This document shows positions 31,266 through 38,878 of a stretch of 44,238 bases of DNA, piece by piece (the first letter of the stretch is position 1; each line of letters starts with the position of its first letter). Made by a program: the position numbers and the translations under genes. Source of the stretch: Planctomycetota bacterium (GTDB taxonomy: Bacteria; Planctomycetota; SZUA-567; JAKLDR01); contig JAKLDR010000029.1 of the NCBI GenBank assembly GCA_022703445.1, forward strand, positions 1-44,238, given 5' to 3'. The notes under the pieces were generated by a model. That model did not search any database. It saw only the letters and a list, made by a program, of their open reading frames with translations, and had not been told where the DNA came from.

Positions 31266-33023
31266 CGTGAGCTGCGCTGGTACCACGCGGCCGGGTTCCT
31301 GTTCGGCGACTGGGGCACCTCGCGCCTCTATGTCCTGGGGCTGGCCTTCGTGCTCTCGGGGGCGAGCTCCTTCTGGTACGTGGCGGCCATGTGCCTGCTG
31401 GTAACTCTCGTCGGCATCGCCTACACGGTGATATGCCGGCACTTCCCCGACGGCGGCGGGGTCTACTCCGCCGCCAAGGGCCGCTCGCGGAACCTGGCGG
31501 TGGTGGGGGCGCTCCTGCTCTTCGCCGACTACATCGTCACCGCGGGGCTCTCCGCCTACGTCGCCTTCCGCTATATCCTGCCGGCGGGCGTCGACTCGCG
31601 CTGGGCGCTGTATGCGGCGGCGGGCTCGCTCTTGGCCATCGGGTTCATGAACTTCTTCGGCCTGCGCCGGCCGGGGCTGCTGGCCTTCCTGATCGCCCTC
31701 GGCGCCGCCGCCATGTACCTGGTGCTGGCGGCCTTCTGCCTCCAGGGGTTCGGCGGCGCAGAGATTCACGCCCCCCAGGGCGGCCCGGGGGTCGTCTGGG
31801 GCCACTTCGCCAACGTGATTCTGGCCCTCTCCGGTGTGGAGGCCATCGCCAACATGACCGGAGTGATGGCCGAGCCCGTCGCCCGAAACGCCCGCCGCGC
31901 CATCCTGGTGGTGCTGGTCGAGGTCGTGGCGCTCAACCTGGTCATGGCCTACGCCATGAGCGCCCTGCCGCAGCTGGCCGGCTACTCCCTGGAGGACAAG
32001 CAGGACTTCATGCTCAAGATCCTGGCGACCGAGTACGTCGGCCCGTGGTTCGCGACCGTCGCCTCGATCGCCTTCGGGGTGCTCCTGCTCTCGGCGTCGA
32101 ACACCGCCATCGCCGACATGGTCAGCATCCAGTACCTGATGTCCAGGGACAAGGAGCTGCCGGCGGTCTTCACCCGCCTGAACCGGTTCGGCATGCCCTG
32201 GGTGAGCCTGCTGGCCGCAACGCTGATCACCGCCGGCGTGCTGTGTCTCGCCGGAGACCACACCGAACTGCTGGCCAGCCTCTACGCCATCGGCGTGGTC
32301 GGGGCCATCGCCATCAATCTGCTGACCTGCGGGACGAACCGGGAACTCGACCTCAGCCGCAAGGAGCGCAGCCTGTTGCTCGGCATCGGCCTGCTGATGG
32401 TCGCCATCGAGGTGACCATAGCCTTTGACAAGCCCCCGGCACTGCTCTTCGCCCTGAGCGTCCTGGGCGGCGGGCTGCTGCTCCGCGCCGGCTACAAGTG
32501 GCGCCAGCGCCGCGGGGCGGCCGCCCCGGCACCCGCGCCCGAACCGGCAACGGCGGAGATCCCGGCAGGGTTCGAGCGCCATGCGCTGCCGGCCGGCGCG
32601 GCGCGGGTGCTGGTCTCGACCCGCGGGAACCCCGAGCTAACCAAGTTCGCCGCTACCTACGCCAAGGACCGCAAGGCAGTGCTCCTGGCGCTTTTCGTCC
32701 GCGAGGTGGCCCTGTCCTTCCGCGAGCGCGGCGCCAGCCTGGCCACCGAGAGCATGAATCTGGCCAAGGACCGGGAGGCACTGGCGGTCTTCACCGAGGC
32801 GCGTCGGCAGTGCGAAGCGGCCGGCGTCCAGATGGTCCCGATCTACGCGGTCCACGACTCGCCGGCCGAGCTGATCATCGACGAGGCGGCCACGCTGGGC
32901 GCCGGCACGCTGATCATGGGCGCCTCCCGCAGGAGCGCCCTGGCCAAGGCGCTGCGCGGCGACGTGCTCCAGGAAGTGGCGCGCCACCTGCCCAAGGAGA
33001 TACCGCTGCTGATCTACTCCTGA
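31242..33023 (+). CDS. kimA: KimA-type potassium importer (APC superfamily, USP-like C-terminus)
   Basis: 593 residues. The transporter half (about 1-420) opens with LRWYHAAGFLFGDWGTSRLYVLGLAF, characteristic of the KimA/YdaO branch of the APC superfamily, and carries about 12 hydrophobic helices including PDGGGVYSAAKGRSRN and LSGVEAIANMTGVMAEP (the conserved amphipathic EAIxNxxG region). After an Ala/Pro-rich linker (about 425-445) a cytoplasmic universal-stress-protein-like domain follows, ending TLIMGASRRSALAKALRGD (G-x9-G type nucleotide loop), which in KimA binds c-di-AMP. It imports K+ with H+. The GTG at 31242 has GGAGGGG just upstream; ATG at 31240 runs into TGA. Control by c-di-AMP is expected at both RNA and protein levels. 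Confidence 0.92.
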   Translation: MTTFVGRPRELRWYHAAGFLFGDWGTSRLYVLGLAFVLSGASSFWYVAAMCLLVTLVGIAYTVICRHFPDGGGVYSAAKGRSRNLAVVGALLLFADYIVTAGLSAYVAFRYILPAGVDSRWALYAAAGSLLAIGFMNFFGLRRPGLLAFLIALGAAAMYLVLAAFCLQGFGGAEIHAPQGGPGVVWGHFANVILALSGVEAIANMTGVMAEPVARNARRAILVVLVEVVALNLVMAYAMSALPQLAGYSLEDKQDFMLKILATEYVGPWFATVASIAFGVLLLSASNTAIADMVSIQYLMSRDKELPAVFTRLNRFGMPWVSLLAATLITAGVLCLAGDHTELLASLYAIGVVGAIAINLLTCGTNRELDLSRKERSLLLGIGLLMVAIEVTIAFDKPPALLFALSVLGGGLLLRAGYKWRQRRGAAAPAPAPEPATAEIPAGFERHALPAGAARVLVSTRGNPELTKFAATYAKDRKAVLLALFVREVALSFRERGASLATESMNLAKDREALAVFTEARRQCEAAGVQMVPIYAVHDSPAELIIDEAATLGAGTLIMGASRRSALAKALRGDVLQEVARHLPKEIPLLIYS

Positions 33024-33051
33024 GCTGCGCCGCCCCTGGGGGCGGGGGAAA

Positions 33052-33198
33052 CCGGATCGCCCGGTTCTCGTCCTCCTTCTCGTCCTCGCTCTCGTCCTCG
33101 TTCTCGAGCCAACCTGGCAGTCGAAGACGAAGGGCGAGGACGAGAACGAGGACCGCTCGGTTCCGCCTCGCTGAGAACGAGAACGCGGACGATCCGGA
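33052..33198. repeat. Hexad inverted-array element F (kimA / DUF5107 junction)
   Basis: Left array of 6-nt units: TTCTCG, TCCTCC, TTCTCG, TCCTCG, CTCTCG, TCCTCG, TTCTCG (33065-33106). Right array: AGACGA, AGGGCG, AGGACG, AGAACG, AGGACC (33125-33154), a 21-nt interruption, then GAGAACGAGAACG. The flanks continue the pairing: CCGGATCG at 33052 with CGATCCGG ending near 33198. The whole is an imperfect hairpin of about 147 bp. It could also end the kimA transcript. Confidence 0.85.
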
Positions 33199-33205
33199 CC
33201 ACACC

Positions 33206-33233
33206 TTGACGCCCGCCCGGCGCGTCTTACCAT
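33206..33233 (+). promoter_or_regulatory. Promoter of the DUF5107-TPR gene
   Basis: TTGACG (33206-33211), 16 bp, TACCAT (33228-33233), 8 bp downstream of element F. Expected start about 33240, with TAGGAGAA and the TTG start at 33284. Confidence 0.65.
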
Positions 33234-33283
33234 CCGCGCTCAGGAGCGCAGACCGCCAGGCCCCTGCCGCTAGGAGAACACCC

Positions 33284-35875
33284 TTGACCACCCGCCGCGA
33301 CCGCGTCACCGCCGCCGAGACCCGGCTGGCCATCCCGACCTACACCCGCCACCCGGCGCGCCGGCTGCCCGGTCTCTTCCGGCAGGGCTGGGAGTCGCTC
33401 TACCCGGAAACCCGCGACGACCTGCTCGGCGGACCCCGGCGCGTCGTCCGCTATCGGGCGCTGGTGCTCGAGAACGCCCACCTGCGCCTGACCATCCTGC
33501 CCGAACTCGGCGGCAAGCTCTGGTCGGTCCGGGACAAGCACGCCCGGGCCGACGTGCTGCACGTCCCGGACGTCGTCAAGCCGGGCCTCATCAGCCGGCC
33601 CGGAGCCTGGATCCCCGGCGGGATGGAGTTCAACTTCCCCATCGGCCACCACGTGGCCGGCATGCGCCCGGTGCCCTGCGAGATCATCGAGCGCGGCCCG
33701 GCGGCCGCCGCGGTCCGCACCGTCTACGCCGACGCCCGCACCGGGATGCGCATGACCATCGGCATCCGCCTGGCCGCCGGCGAGGCCCGTTTCACGGTGG
33801 AGTGCCGACTGGAGAACCCCACCGCCCTGGCCCACCGCTGGTACCAGTGGACCAACGTGGGCGTGACCTGCCACGACGGCTGGCGCTTCCTCACCAAGTC
33901 GGCGCTCTACTTCACGGGCGGGGTGATCCGCAGATACCCGGTTAACGAGCACGGCGTGGACATCTCCTGGTACCGCAACCGCGACGTGGCCACCGACAGC
34001 TTCATGGTCGGCCACCGCGAGGATTTCTTCGGCTGCTACGACTACCGCCGCGACGGCGGCATCGTGCACGTCGCGCCCTGGACCGATCTCGCCGGCAAGA
34101 AGTACTTCACCTGGGGGCGCAGCCACCAGGACTTCGACTCCCGGCGGGTCTTCTCGGAGGACGGGCGCGACTACGCCGAGATCCAGACCGGGCCGATGGA
34201 GAGCCAGATGGACTACGCGGTCATGCCTCCGGGCGGATCGCGCCGCTTCGAGAGCACCTGGTATCCGGTCCGGCGCATCGGCGGCCTGGAGTGGGCCGAC
34301 CGGCGGCTGGCCTTCGCGGTGCGCGACGGTCGGCTCTGGCTGCAGGCCACAGTGCCGTGCCACGCGGCGGTGACCGTCGGCCGCCGGCGCTTCGAGCGGA
34401 GGCTCTCGCCCGGCGAGCCGGTGCGCCTGCCGGCCCGCGTCGCCGACGGCGCGCGCATCGCCATAGCCATCGACGGCGAGACCGCGCGCGAGTTCCGCCA
34501 TCCGCTGGCCGGCCGCCAGGAACCGGAGGCCGCCGTCCGCCGGCGGCTGACCCGGGCCCACCTGCGGCGCGTCGACTGGGACCCGAAGACCGCCGCCGGG
34601 GCTCTCGACTGCGCCCGCCGGGTCTTCAAGGCCGACAACTGCCCGCGGGCCGTCGGCTACTACCGCAAGGCGCTTTCACTCCGTCCCGGGCTGCACCGCG
34701 CCCGTCTGGAGCTGGCCGACGCGCTCTGGCACACCGGCGACTTCGCCGGCGGCGTGCGTGAACTCACGCGCCTGACGCGGACCCCGCTGGCCGGCGAGGC
34801 CCGCGCGGCGCTGGCACGGCGGGCCGAGGCCGAGGGTTTCTTCCTCGGGCCGGTGCTCGCGATGCCCGCCGGCTTCGAGCGCGACCTGGCCCTGGCCGAG
34901 CGGCTGGCCGGCTACGGCGGCTTCGAGGCCGCGGCGCGGGTCTACCGGCGGCTCGTCAGAGAGCGGCCGCGCTCCTGGCGCGCCCACTACGGCCTGGCCC
35001 TCTACTTCTGGCAGGTGCGCGGCGACCGGACGCGGGCGGCGGCCCACGCCGACCGGGCGCTGGCGCTCCGGCCGGACGACCGGGACCTGGTGCTGGAGCT
35101 GGCCCCGCTCTTCCTCTGGGCCCGGCGGCCGGAGCGCGCCGCCGCACTGATCCTGGCTGCGCCCCGGGCTGTCCGCGAGCTGTCCATCTTCCGGAAGCTC
35201 CTGGCCGCCGCCCGGTTCGAGCTCGGCCAGTTCGACGCCTGTTTCGCAATCCTCTCGCGCCGCTGGATCGACCACTGGGAGGGCGAACACGGGCACTTCG
35301 ACGACTACGCCAACGCCGCGGCCGCCCTGGCCGAGGCGGAGCTCGCCGCCGGCCGCCCGGCGCGGGCCCTGTCCTGGGCGGAGCTGGCCGGCCGCTACCC
35401 GCCGAACCTCGGCGTCCTCTGGCGGCGGCTGCACGTGGTCCTGGCCGGCTACTGGCGCGGGGCGGCGCTCGAGGGCCTGGGCCGGGCGGCCGAGGCCCGG
35501 AAGGTCTGGCGCGCGACGCTCGCCGCCGCCGACCGCGAGCTGGAGGTCGACCGCCGGGCCCACGGCCGCGCCACCCACCAGTTCGCCACCGGCGAGCTGG
35601 CCTGGTGCTACGGCATGTGCGCCCTGCGCCTGGGCGACCGCCGGGCGCTCCGGGGCGTGCTCGGGTGGTTCGAACGGCTCCGCCGCGACCGCCTCCACTA
35701 CGGCGGCAGGCTCTCGGACTTCTTCGCCGGGGTGCTCGCCGAGCTCCGCGGGGACTTCCCGGCCGCGCGCCGCCACTTCCGCCGGCACATCGCCGCCTCG
35801 GCCGAGACCCGCCTGGCCCGGCTGCACCTGGCGGCGCTGGTGAAGGGTCGCAGGCGGGGCGAACCGGCCGGCTGA
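33284..35875 (+). CDS. DUF5107 sugar-epimerase-like domain fused to TPR repeats
   Basis: 863 residues from a TTG with TAGGAGAA 5 nt upstream; the frame runs open to 32498 but that part overlaps kimA. Residues 1-330 form a beta-sandwich of the galactose-mutarotase/DUF5107 type: VVRYRALVLENAHLRLTILPELGGKLWSVRDK near 40-85, PGGMEFNFPIGHHV near 110-123 (putative active-site His), and WTNVGVTC with the MPPGGSRRFESTWYPVR end. The C-terminal 400 residues are TPR helices (AVGYYRKALSLRPGLHRARLELADALWHTGDF, AAAHADRALALRPDDRDLVLELAPLFLWA). This arrangement is known in Bacteroidetes and planctomycetes near glycoside-use genes. No signal peptide; probably cytoplasmic. Substrate unknown. Confidence 0.85.
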   Translation: MTTRRDRVTAAETRLAIPTYTRHPARRLPGLFRQGWESLYPETRDDLLGGPRRVVRYRALVLENAHLRLTILPELGGKLWSVRDKHARADVLHVPDVVKPGLISRPGAWIPGGMEFNFPIGHHVAGMRPVPCEIIERGPAAAAVRTVYADARTGMRMTIGIRLAAGEARFTVECRLENPTALAHRWYQWTNVGVTCHDGWRFLTKSALYFTGGVIRRYPVNEHGVDISWYRNRDVATDSFMVGHREDFFGCYDYRRDGGIVHVAPWTDLAGKKYFTWGRSHQDFDSRRVFSEDGRDYAEIQTGPMESQMDYAVMPPGGSRRFESTWYPVRRIGGLEWADRRLAFAVRDGRLWLQATVPCHAAVTVGRRRFERRLSPGEPVRLPARVADGARIAIAIDGETAREFRHPLAGRQEPEAAVRRRLTRAHLRRVDWDPKTAAGALDCARRVFKADNCPRAVGYYRKALSLRPGLHRARLELADALWHTGDFAGGVRELTRLTRTPLAGEARAALARRAEAEGFFLGPVLAMPAGFERDLALAERLAGYGGFEAAARVYRRLVRERPRSWRAHYGLALYFWQVRGDRTRAAAHADRALALRPDDRDLVLELAPLFLWARRPERAAALILAAPRAVRELSIFRKLLAAARFELGQFDACFAILSRRWIDHWEGEHGHFDDYANAAAALAEAELAAGRPARALSWAELAGRYPPNLGVLWRRLHVVLAGYWRGAALEGLGRAAEARKVWRATLAAADRELEVDRRAHGRATHQFATGELAWCYGMCALRLGDRRALRGVLGWFERLRRDRLHYGGRLSDFFAGVLAELRGDFPAARRHFRRHIAASAETRLARLHLAALVKGRRRGEPAG

Positions 35876-35884
35876 TCGCCAGGC

Positions 35885-35912
35885 TTGACGTTTCCCGCCG
35901 CCGGGATATAGT
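35885..35912 (+). promoter_or_regulatory. Promoter of the ferritin-like protein gene
   Basis: TTGACG (35885-35890), 16 bp, TATAGT (35907-35912). An in-frame ATG at 35922 lies 10 nt past the -10. A CACAGC/GCTGTG hairpin (35947-35952/35966-35971) sits between it and the Shine-Dalgarno GGGAGG (35989-35994). Confidence 0.75.
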
Positions 35913-35999
35913 GGCTGGCGGATGAGCCCGGTGGGGCGGGTTTCACCACAGCTATGCACCACTGCGCTGTGCCCTCTCCATCGCAGCTGGGAGGTGGAT

Positions 36000-36494
36000 A
36001 TGCCAGAGATCACCATCGCCGAAGCCATCAACGCCGCCATCGCCATGGAGGAGGAGGTCCGCGGGATCTTCCTGTCCTTCGCCGGCCGGTTCCACGGGGC
36101 GCCTGGCGCCGCGCAGTTCTTCCGGAGCCTGGCGCAGGACGAGACCGGCCACGCCCGGCTGTGGAAGGAGATCCGCAACGGCCTGCCCCCCGCCAAGCTG
36201 GGCGAGCCGGCCTCCCGGCTGCTGGTCTCGAGCCTGGAGGGGGCGCGCAACGCCCTGGAGCGCAACCCGCCAGCGCGGGTCTCCACGCTCGGCGAGGCCT
36301 GCGAGCTGACCAGCTCCATCGAGAACGCCGAACTGCTGGCCGTCTTCCGGGTGCTGGCCATCGAACTGGTTCCGGAGCCCAGGCGCCGGGAGTTCCTGGA
36401 CCTGCAGATCCAGGGACACCTCAACCGCGTGGAGCAGTTCGCCAACGGCCTGGGCCGCTGCGGGCGGATGGCCACCTTCCCGCCGGGGCAGTGA
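36000..36494 (+). CDS. Ferritin-like (rubrerythrin-type) diiron protein
   Basis: 164 residues from the ATG at 36000 (GGGAGG 5 nt upstream). The four-helix layout carries likely metal ligands: Glu in AMEEEVRGIF (helix 1), the DETGH ExxH-type motif (helix 2, near residue 46-50), Glu in SSIENAELL (helix 3), and His in LQIQGHLNRVEQF (helix 4). This is the ferritin-like pattern of rubrerythrin-domain proteins, without the rubredoxin tail. Members reduce peroxide or handle iron; DETGH in place of EExxH makes the diiron site slightly unusual, so activity is not certain. A leaderless start at 35922 would add 26 residues (see findings). It precedes a manganese exporter, fitting a metal/oxidative-stress theme. 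Confidence 0.75.
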   Translation: MPEITIAEAINAAIAMEEEVRGIFLSFAGRFHGAPGAAQFFRSLAQDETGHARLWKEIRNGLPPAKLGEPASRLLVSSLEGARNALERNPPARVSTLGEACELTSSIENAELLAVFRVLAIELVPEPRRREFLDLQIQGHLNRVEQFANGLGRCGRMATFPPGQ

Positions 36495-36564
36495 CCGGCG
36501 CCCGGCCCGCCGCGGCCTTCCGGCTCACCGCACGGCGAACGTTTCCGCCGGCGGCCTCCGCCCC

Positions 36565-36592
36565 TGGATTCGCGGCGGCCGGCGGCTAGAAT
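36565..36592 (+). promoter_or_regulatory. Possible promoter of the mntP-like gene
   Basis: TGGATT (36565-36570), 16 bp, TAGAAT (36587-36592). The -10 is good, the -35 poor. No yybP-ykoY (manganese) riboswitch signature was found in the 36495-36628 leader. Confidence 0.4.
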
Positions 36593-36628
36593 CCCCGGGG
36601 TCCGCATCCGCCCCTTCCGGGAGGAACC

Positions 36629-37225
36629 GTGAGCCCCTGGGCCCTCGCCGTGCTTGCCGTCGCTCTGGCCATCGACGCCTTCAGCGTCGCCGCGGCCACC
36701 GCTCCGTCCTGCTCCCGGCGCTGGGGCCCGCTGCGCCTGGCCGGGGCCTTCGGGCTCTTCCAGGCGCTCATGCCGGTGCTCGGCGCCCTGGCCAGCGCCC
36801 ACCTGCTGAAGTACGTCAAGGACTACGACCACTGGGTGGCCTTCGGCCTGCTCGAGATCATCGGCATCAAGATGCTGCTCGACGCCCTCTGGCTCAACCG
36901 CCGCGGCGGGGGGGAGGAGGACGGCGGGGCGCCCGCGGCGGCCCGGGGCGATCCCTCCTGGGGCTGGAGCCTGCTCGGCCTGAGCATCGCCACCAGCATC
37001 GACGCCTTCGGCGCCGGCGTGGCCATCCAGGTGCAGACCGCCGGGTCCACCCGGGGCGCCGGGCTGGCCACCTGCGCCGCGGCCATCGGGCTGACCTGCG
37101 CGGTCCTCACCTACCTGGGCGCCAGGCTGGGACACGCCGCCGAACGCTGGTTCGGCGCCAAGGCCGAGATCGCCGGGGGCCTGGTGCTGATGGCCCTGGG
37201 CGTCAAGATGCTCTTCACTGTGTGA
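36629..37225 (+). CDS. mntP: MntP-type manganese efflux protein
   Basis: 198 residues from a GTG with GGGAGGA upstream. Six transmembrane helices in two related halves. The paired family motifs are present: LAIDAFSVAAA (near residue 14-24, key Asp) and ATSIDAFGAGVA in the second half, with FGLFQALMPVLG and DYDHWVAFGLLEIIGIKM between, which are characteristic of MntP/PF02659. A cytoplasmic Gly/Glu-rich loop (RRGGGEEDGGAPAAARGD) separates the halves. E. coli MntP is 188 residues. It exports Mn2+ from the cytoplasm. The next gene starts 13 bp downstream, so they are likely co-transcribed. Confidence 0.85.
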   Translation: MSPWALAVLAVALAIDAFSVAAATAPSCSRRWGPLRLAGAFGLFQALMPVLGALASAHLLKYVKDYDHWVAFGLLEIIGIKMLLDALWLNRRGGGEEDGGAPAAARGDPSWGWSLLGLSIATSIDAFGAGVAIQVQTAGSTRGAGLATCAAAIGLTCAVLTYLGARLGHAAERWFGAKAEIAGGLVLMALGVKMLFTV

Positions 37226-37238
37226 AAGGAGCCGGGAG

Positions 37239-38840
37239 ATGACCCCCGCCGGATCACATCCCTCGCGCCGGACGCCGCCGCTGCGCCGGCTGGCCCTGCT
37301 GCTCGCGCTGGCGGCGGTGCCCTTCGCGGCCTCCTCCTGCCGGGGGGGCGAGCCCGGGCTGACCGCGCTGTCCGCGGACGAGTTCGCCGAGGGCTTCGCG
37401 GCCGACCGGATGCGCGCGGCCGCCCTGGATCGGGAACTGGAGTCGATGACGGCCTTTCTGGAGAAGCGCCCGGGGCTCTCGGCCCCCGAGGTGCTCTCCG
37501 CCGCCGACGAGCGCGCGCTCCTCGACGCCTGGCGCGCGGTCTGGGACGGGGCCTTCGCGCTCGACCAGATCCGCGCCTACTACGAGGACTGGTGGCGCTT
37601 CAACCTGGCCGGCAAGGAGCGGCCGCGGCACGTGCAGAGCTTCCTGCTGACCTACGCGGCCGAGCTCTCGCTCTACGAGAAGAGCTCGCGCCTGGTCCTG
37701 CTGCTCGACAGGAACCCCAACGCCGTCAAGTTCCTGGAGGCCCCGCACCCCGCCGACGGCCTGCCGGCCGGCACCCTCACCAAGTTCCGGAGCGAGTTCC
37801 AGGGCAACCGCGACCTCGTCCGGGTGGGCGCCGGCGACGCCTACCTCCACACCGTCCTGAAGATCGCCAAGGCCGACGCCGAGGCGGCCCGGCTGGGCTG
37901 CGCGGAACTGCCCGGACGCATCGATCGGCACCTCGAGGCCATCCGCGCGCTGCCCAACGTCAAGGTGGCCCTGGCGACCGCCGGCAGCGACCTGGGGGCG
38001 CTCAAGCGCGGCGTGCGCCGGGCGTGGCTGCCCTGCCAGAGCGCCGTGGCCGATTGGATGGGCGACGCCAAGGTCCGGCGCCACGGGGTCTACCTGGTGA
38101 GCGACGAGCAGCTGGCGGAGCTGCGGCCCCGGCTCCGGGCCGGAGACGTCCTGCTGGCCCGCAAGAACTGGTACCTGAGCAACGTGGCCCTGCCGGGATT
38201 CTGGCCGCACGCCATCCTGTACCTGGGCGCCCCGGACGAACTCGACAAGGAGCTCGACTGCCCCGAGGCCCGCGCGCGGGCCAAGAAGATCTGTGGAGAG
38301 GAGCTCTCCCCGCTGGCCTGCCTCGAGAGGAAGTTCCCCGAGGCGGTCAAGGCCTGGCGCGCCGGCCGCGGCGGCCGGGAGCTCCTGACCATGGAGGCGG
38401 TCAGCGAGGGGGTGCAGCTCTCGACGCTCCACGAGGTCGGCGGCGACTACCTGGTGGCGCTCCGGCCGAAGCTCGACCGGGCCGACCGGGCCGAGGCGCT
38501 GTTCGCCGCGTTCACGCACCTGGCCAAGCCCTACGACTTCGACTTCGACTTCGCCACCGACCACGCCATCGTCTGCACGGAACTGGTCTGGAGGAGCTAC
38601 CGCCCGGCCGAGGGCAAGAAGGGGCTGGAGATCCCGCTGGTCGACGTCATGGGCCGCCGGACGCTGCCGGCCAACGAGGTGGCCCGGCTCTACGCCGCCC
38701 AGCGCGGCAGGCCCGAGGCGCAGTTCGAGTTCGTCGCCTTCTACGACGGCCGCGAGCGCGACAAGTGCGCCGTGCCCGCCGGTGAGGAGGACTTCGCGAA
38801 GTCCTGCGAGCGGGCCAAGTGGGACGTCCTGTTGAAGTGA
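37239..38840 (+). CDS. Lipoprotein with permuted NlpC/P60 (YiiX-like) cysteine hydrolase domain
   Basis: 533 residues. The signal peptide ends AASSC (Cys near residue 34), a probable lipobox. The N-terminal half (about 40-280) is helical with no recognised family. The C-terminal half carries a permuted papain-like fold: LRAGDVLLARKN then PGFWPHAILYLG (catalytic His candidate) and, later, DFDFATDHAIVCTELVWRSY (catalytic Cys candidate in the C-T-E motif). Histidine first and cysteine second is the YiiX/YaeF circular permutation. Such enzymes cleave amide bonds in cell-wall peptides or lipids; the substrate is unknown. Start ATG with AAAGGAG 9 nt upstream. Likely co-transcribed with mntP. Confidence 0.8.
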   Translation: MTPAGSHPSRRTPPLRRLALLLALAAVPFAASSCRGGEPGLTALSADEFAEGFAADRMRAAALDRELESMTAFLEKRPGLSAPEVLSAADERALLDAWRAVWDGAFALDQIRAYYEDWWRFNLAGKERPRHVQSFLLTYAAELSLYEKSSRLVLLLDRNPNAVKFLEAPHPADGLPAGTLTKFRSEFQGNRDLVRVGAGDAYLHTVLKIAKADAEAARLGCAELPGRIDRHLEAIRALPNVKVALATAGSDLGALKRGVRRAWLPCQSAVADWMGDAKVRRHGVYLVSDEQLAELRPRLRAGDVLLARKNWYLSNVALPGFWPHAILYLGAPDELDKELDCPEARARAKKICGEELSPLACLERKFPEAVKAWRAGRGGRELLTMEAVSEGVQLSTLHEVGGDYLVALRPKLDRADRAEALFAAFTHLAKPYDFDFDFATDHAIVCTELVWRSYRPAEGKKGLEIPLVDVMGRRTLPANEVARLYAAQRGRPEAQFEFVAFYDGRERDKCAVPAGEEDFAKSCERAKWDVLLK

Positions 38841-38878
38841 TCCGGCCGGCCGGCCGCATCGCCGATGGAGGGAGACTC

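Noticed and set aside
31021..31318. Two short minus-strand ORFs (75 and 82 codons) opposite the riboswitch platform
   Set aside because: No ribosome site or promoter; they lie within the structured leader. They might be ORFs of a repeat element if the 221-bp region proves mobile.
32498..33283. N-terminal extension of the DUF5107-TPR protein overlapping kimA
   Set aside because: Overlaps 526 bp of a well-supported gene, reads through element F as low-complexity sequence, and a promoter plus TAGGAGAA support the TTG at 33284.
36495..36628. Manganese (yybP-ykoY) riboswitch expected before mntP
   Set aside because: None of its conserved sequence blocks are visible in this leader.
34676..37135. 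819-codon minus-strand frame opposite the DUF5107, ferritin-like and mntP genes
   Set aside because: No recognisable domain; it spans several well-supported opposite-strand genes and a clear plus-strand promoter.
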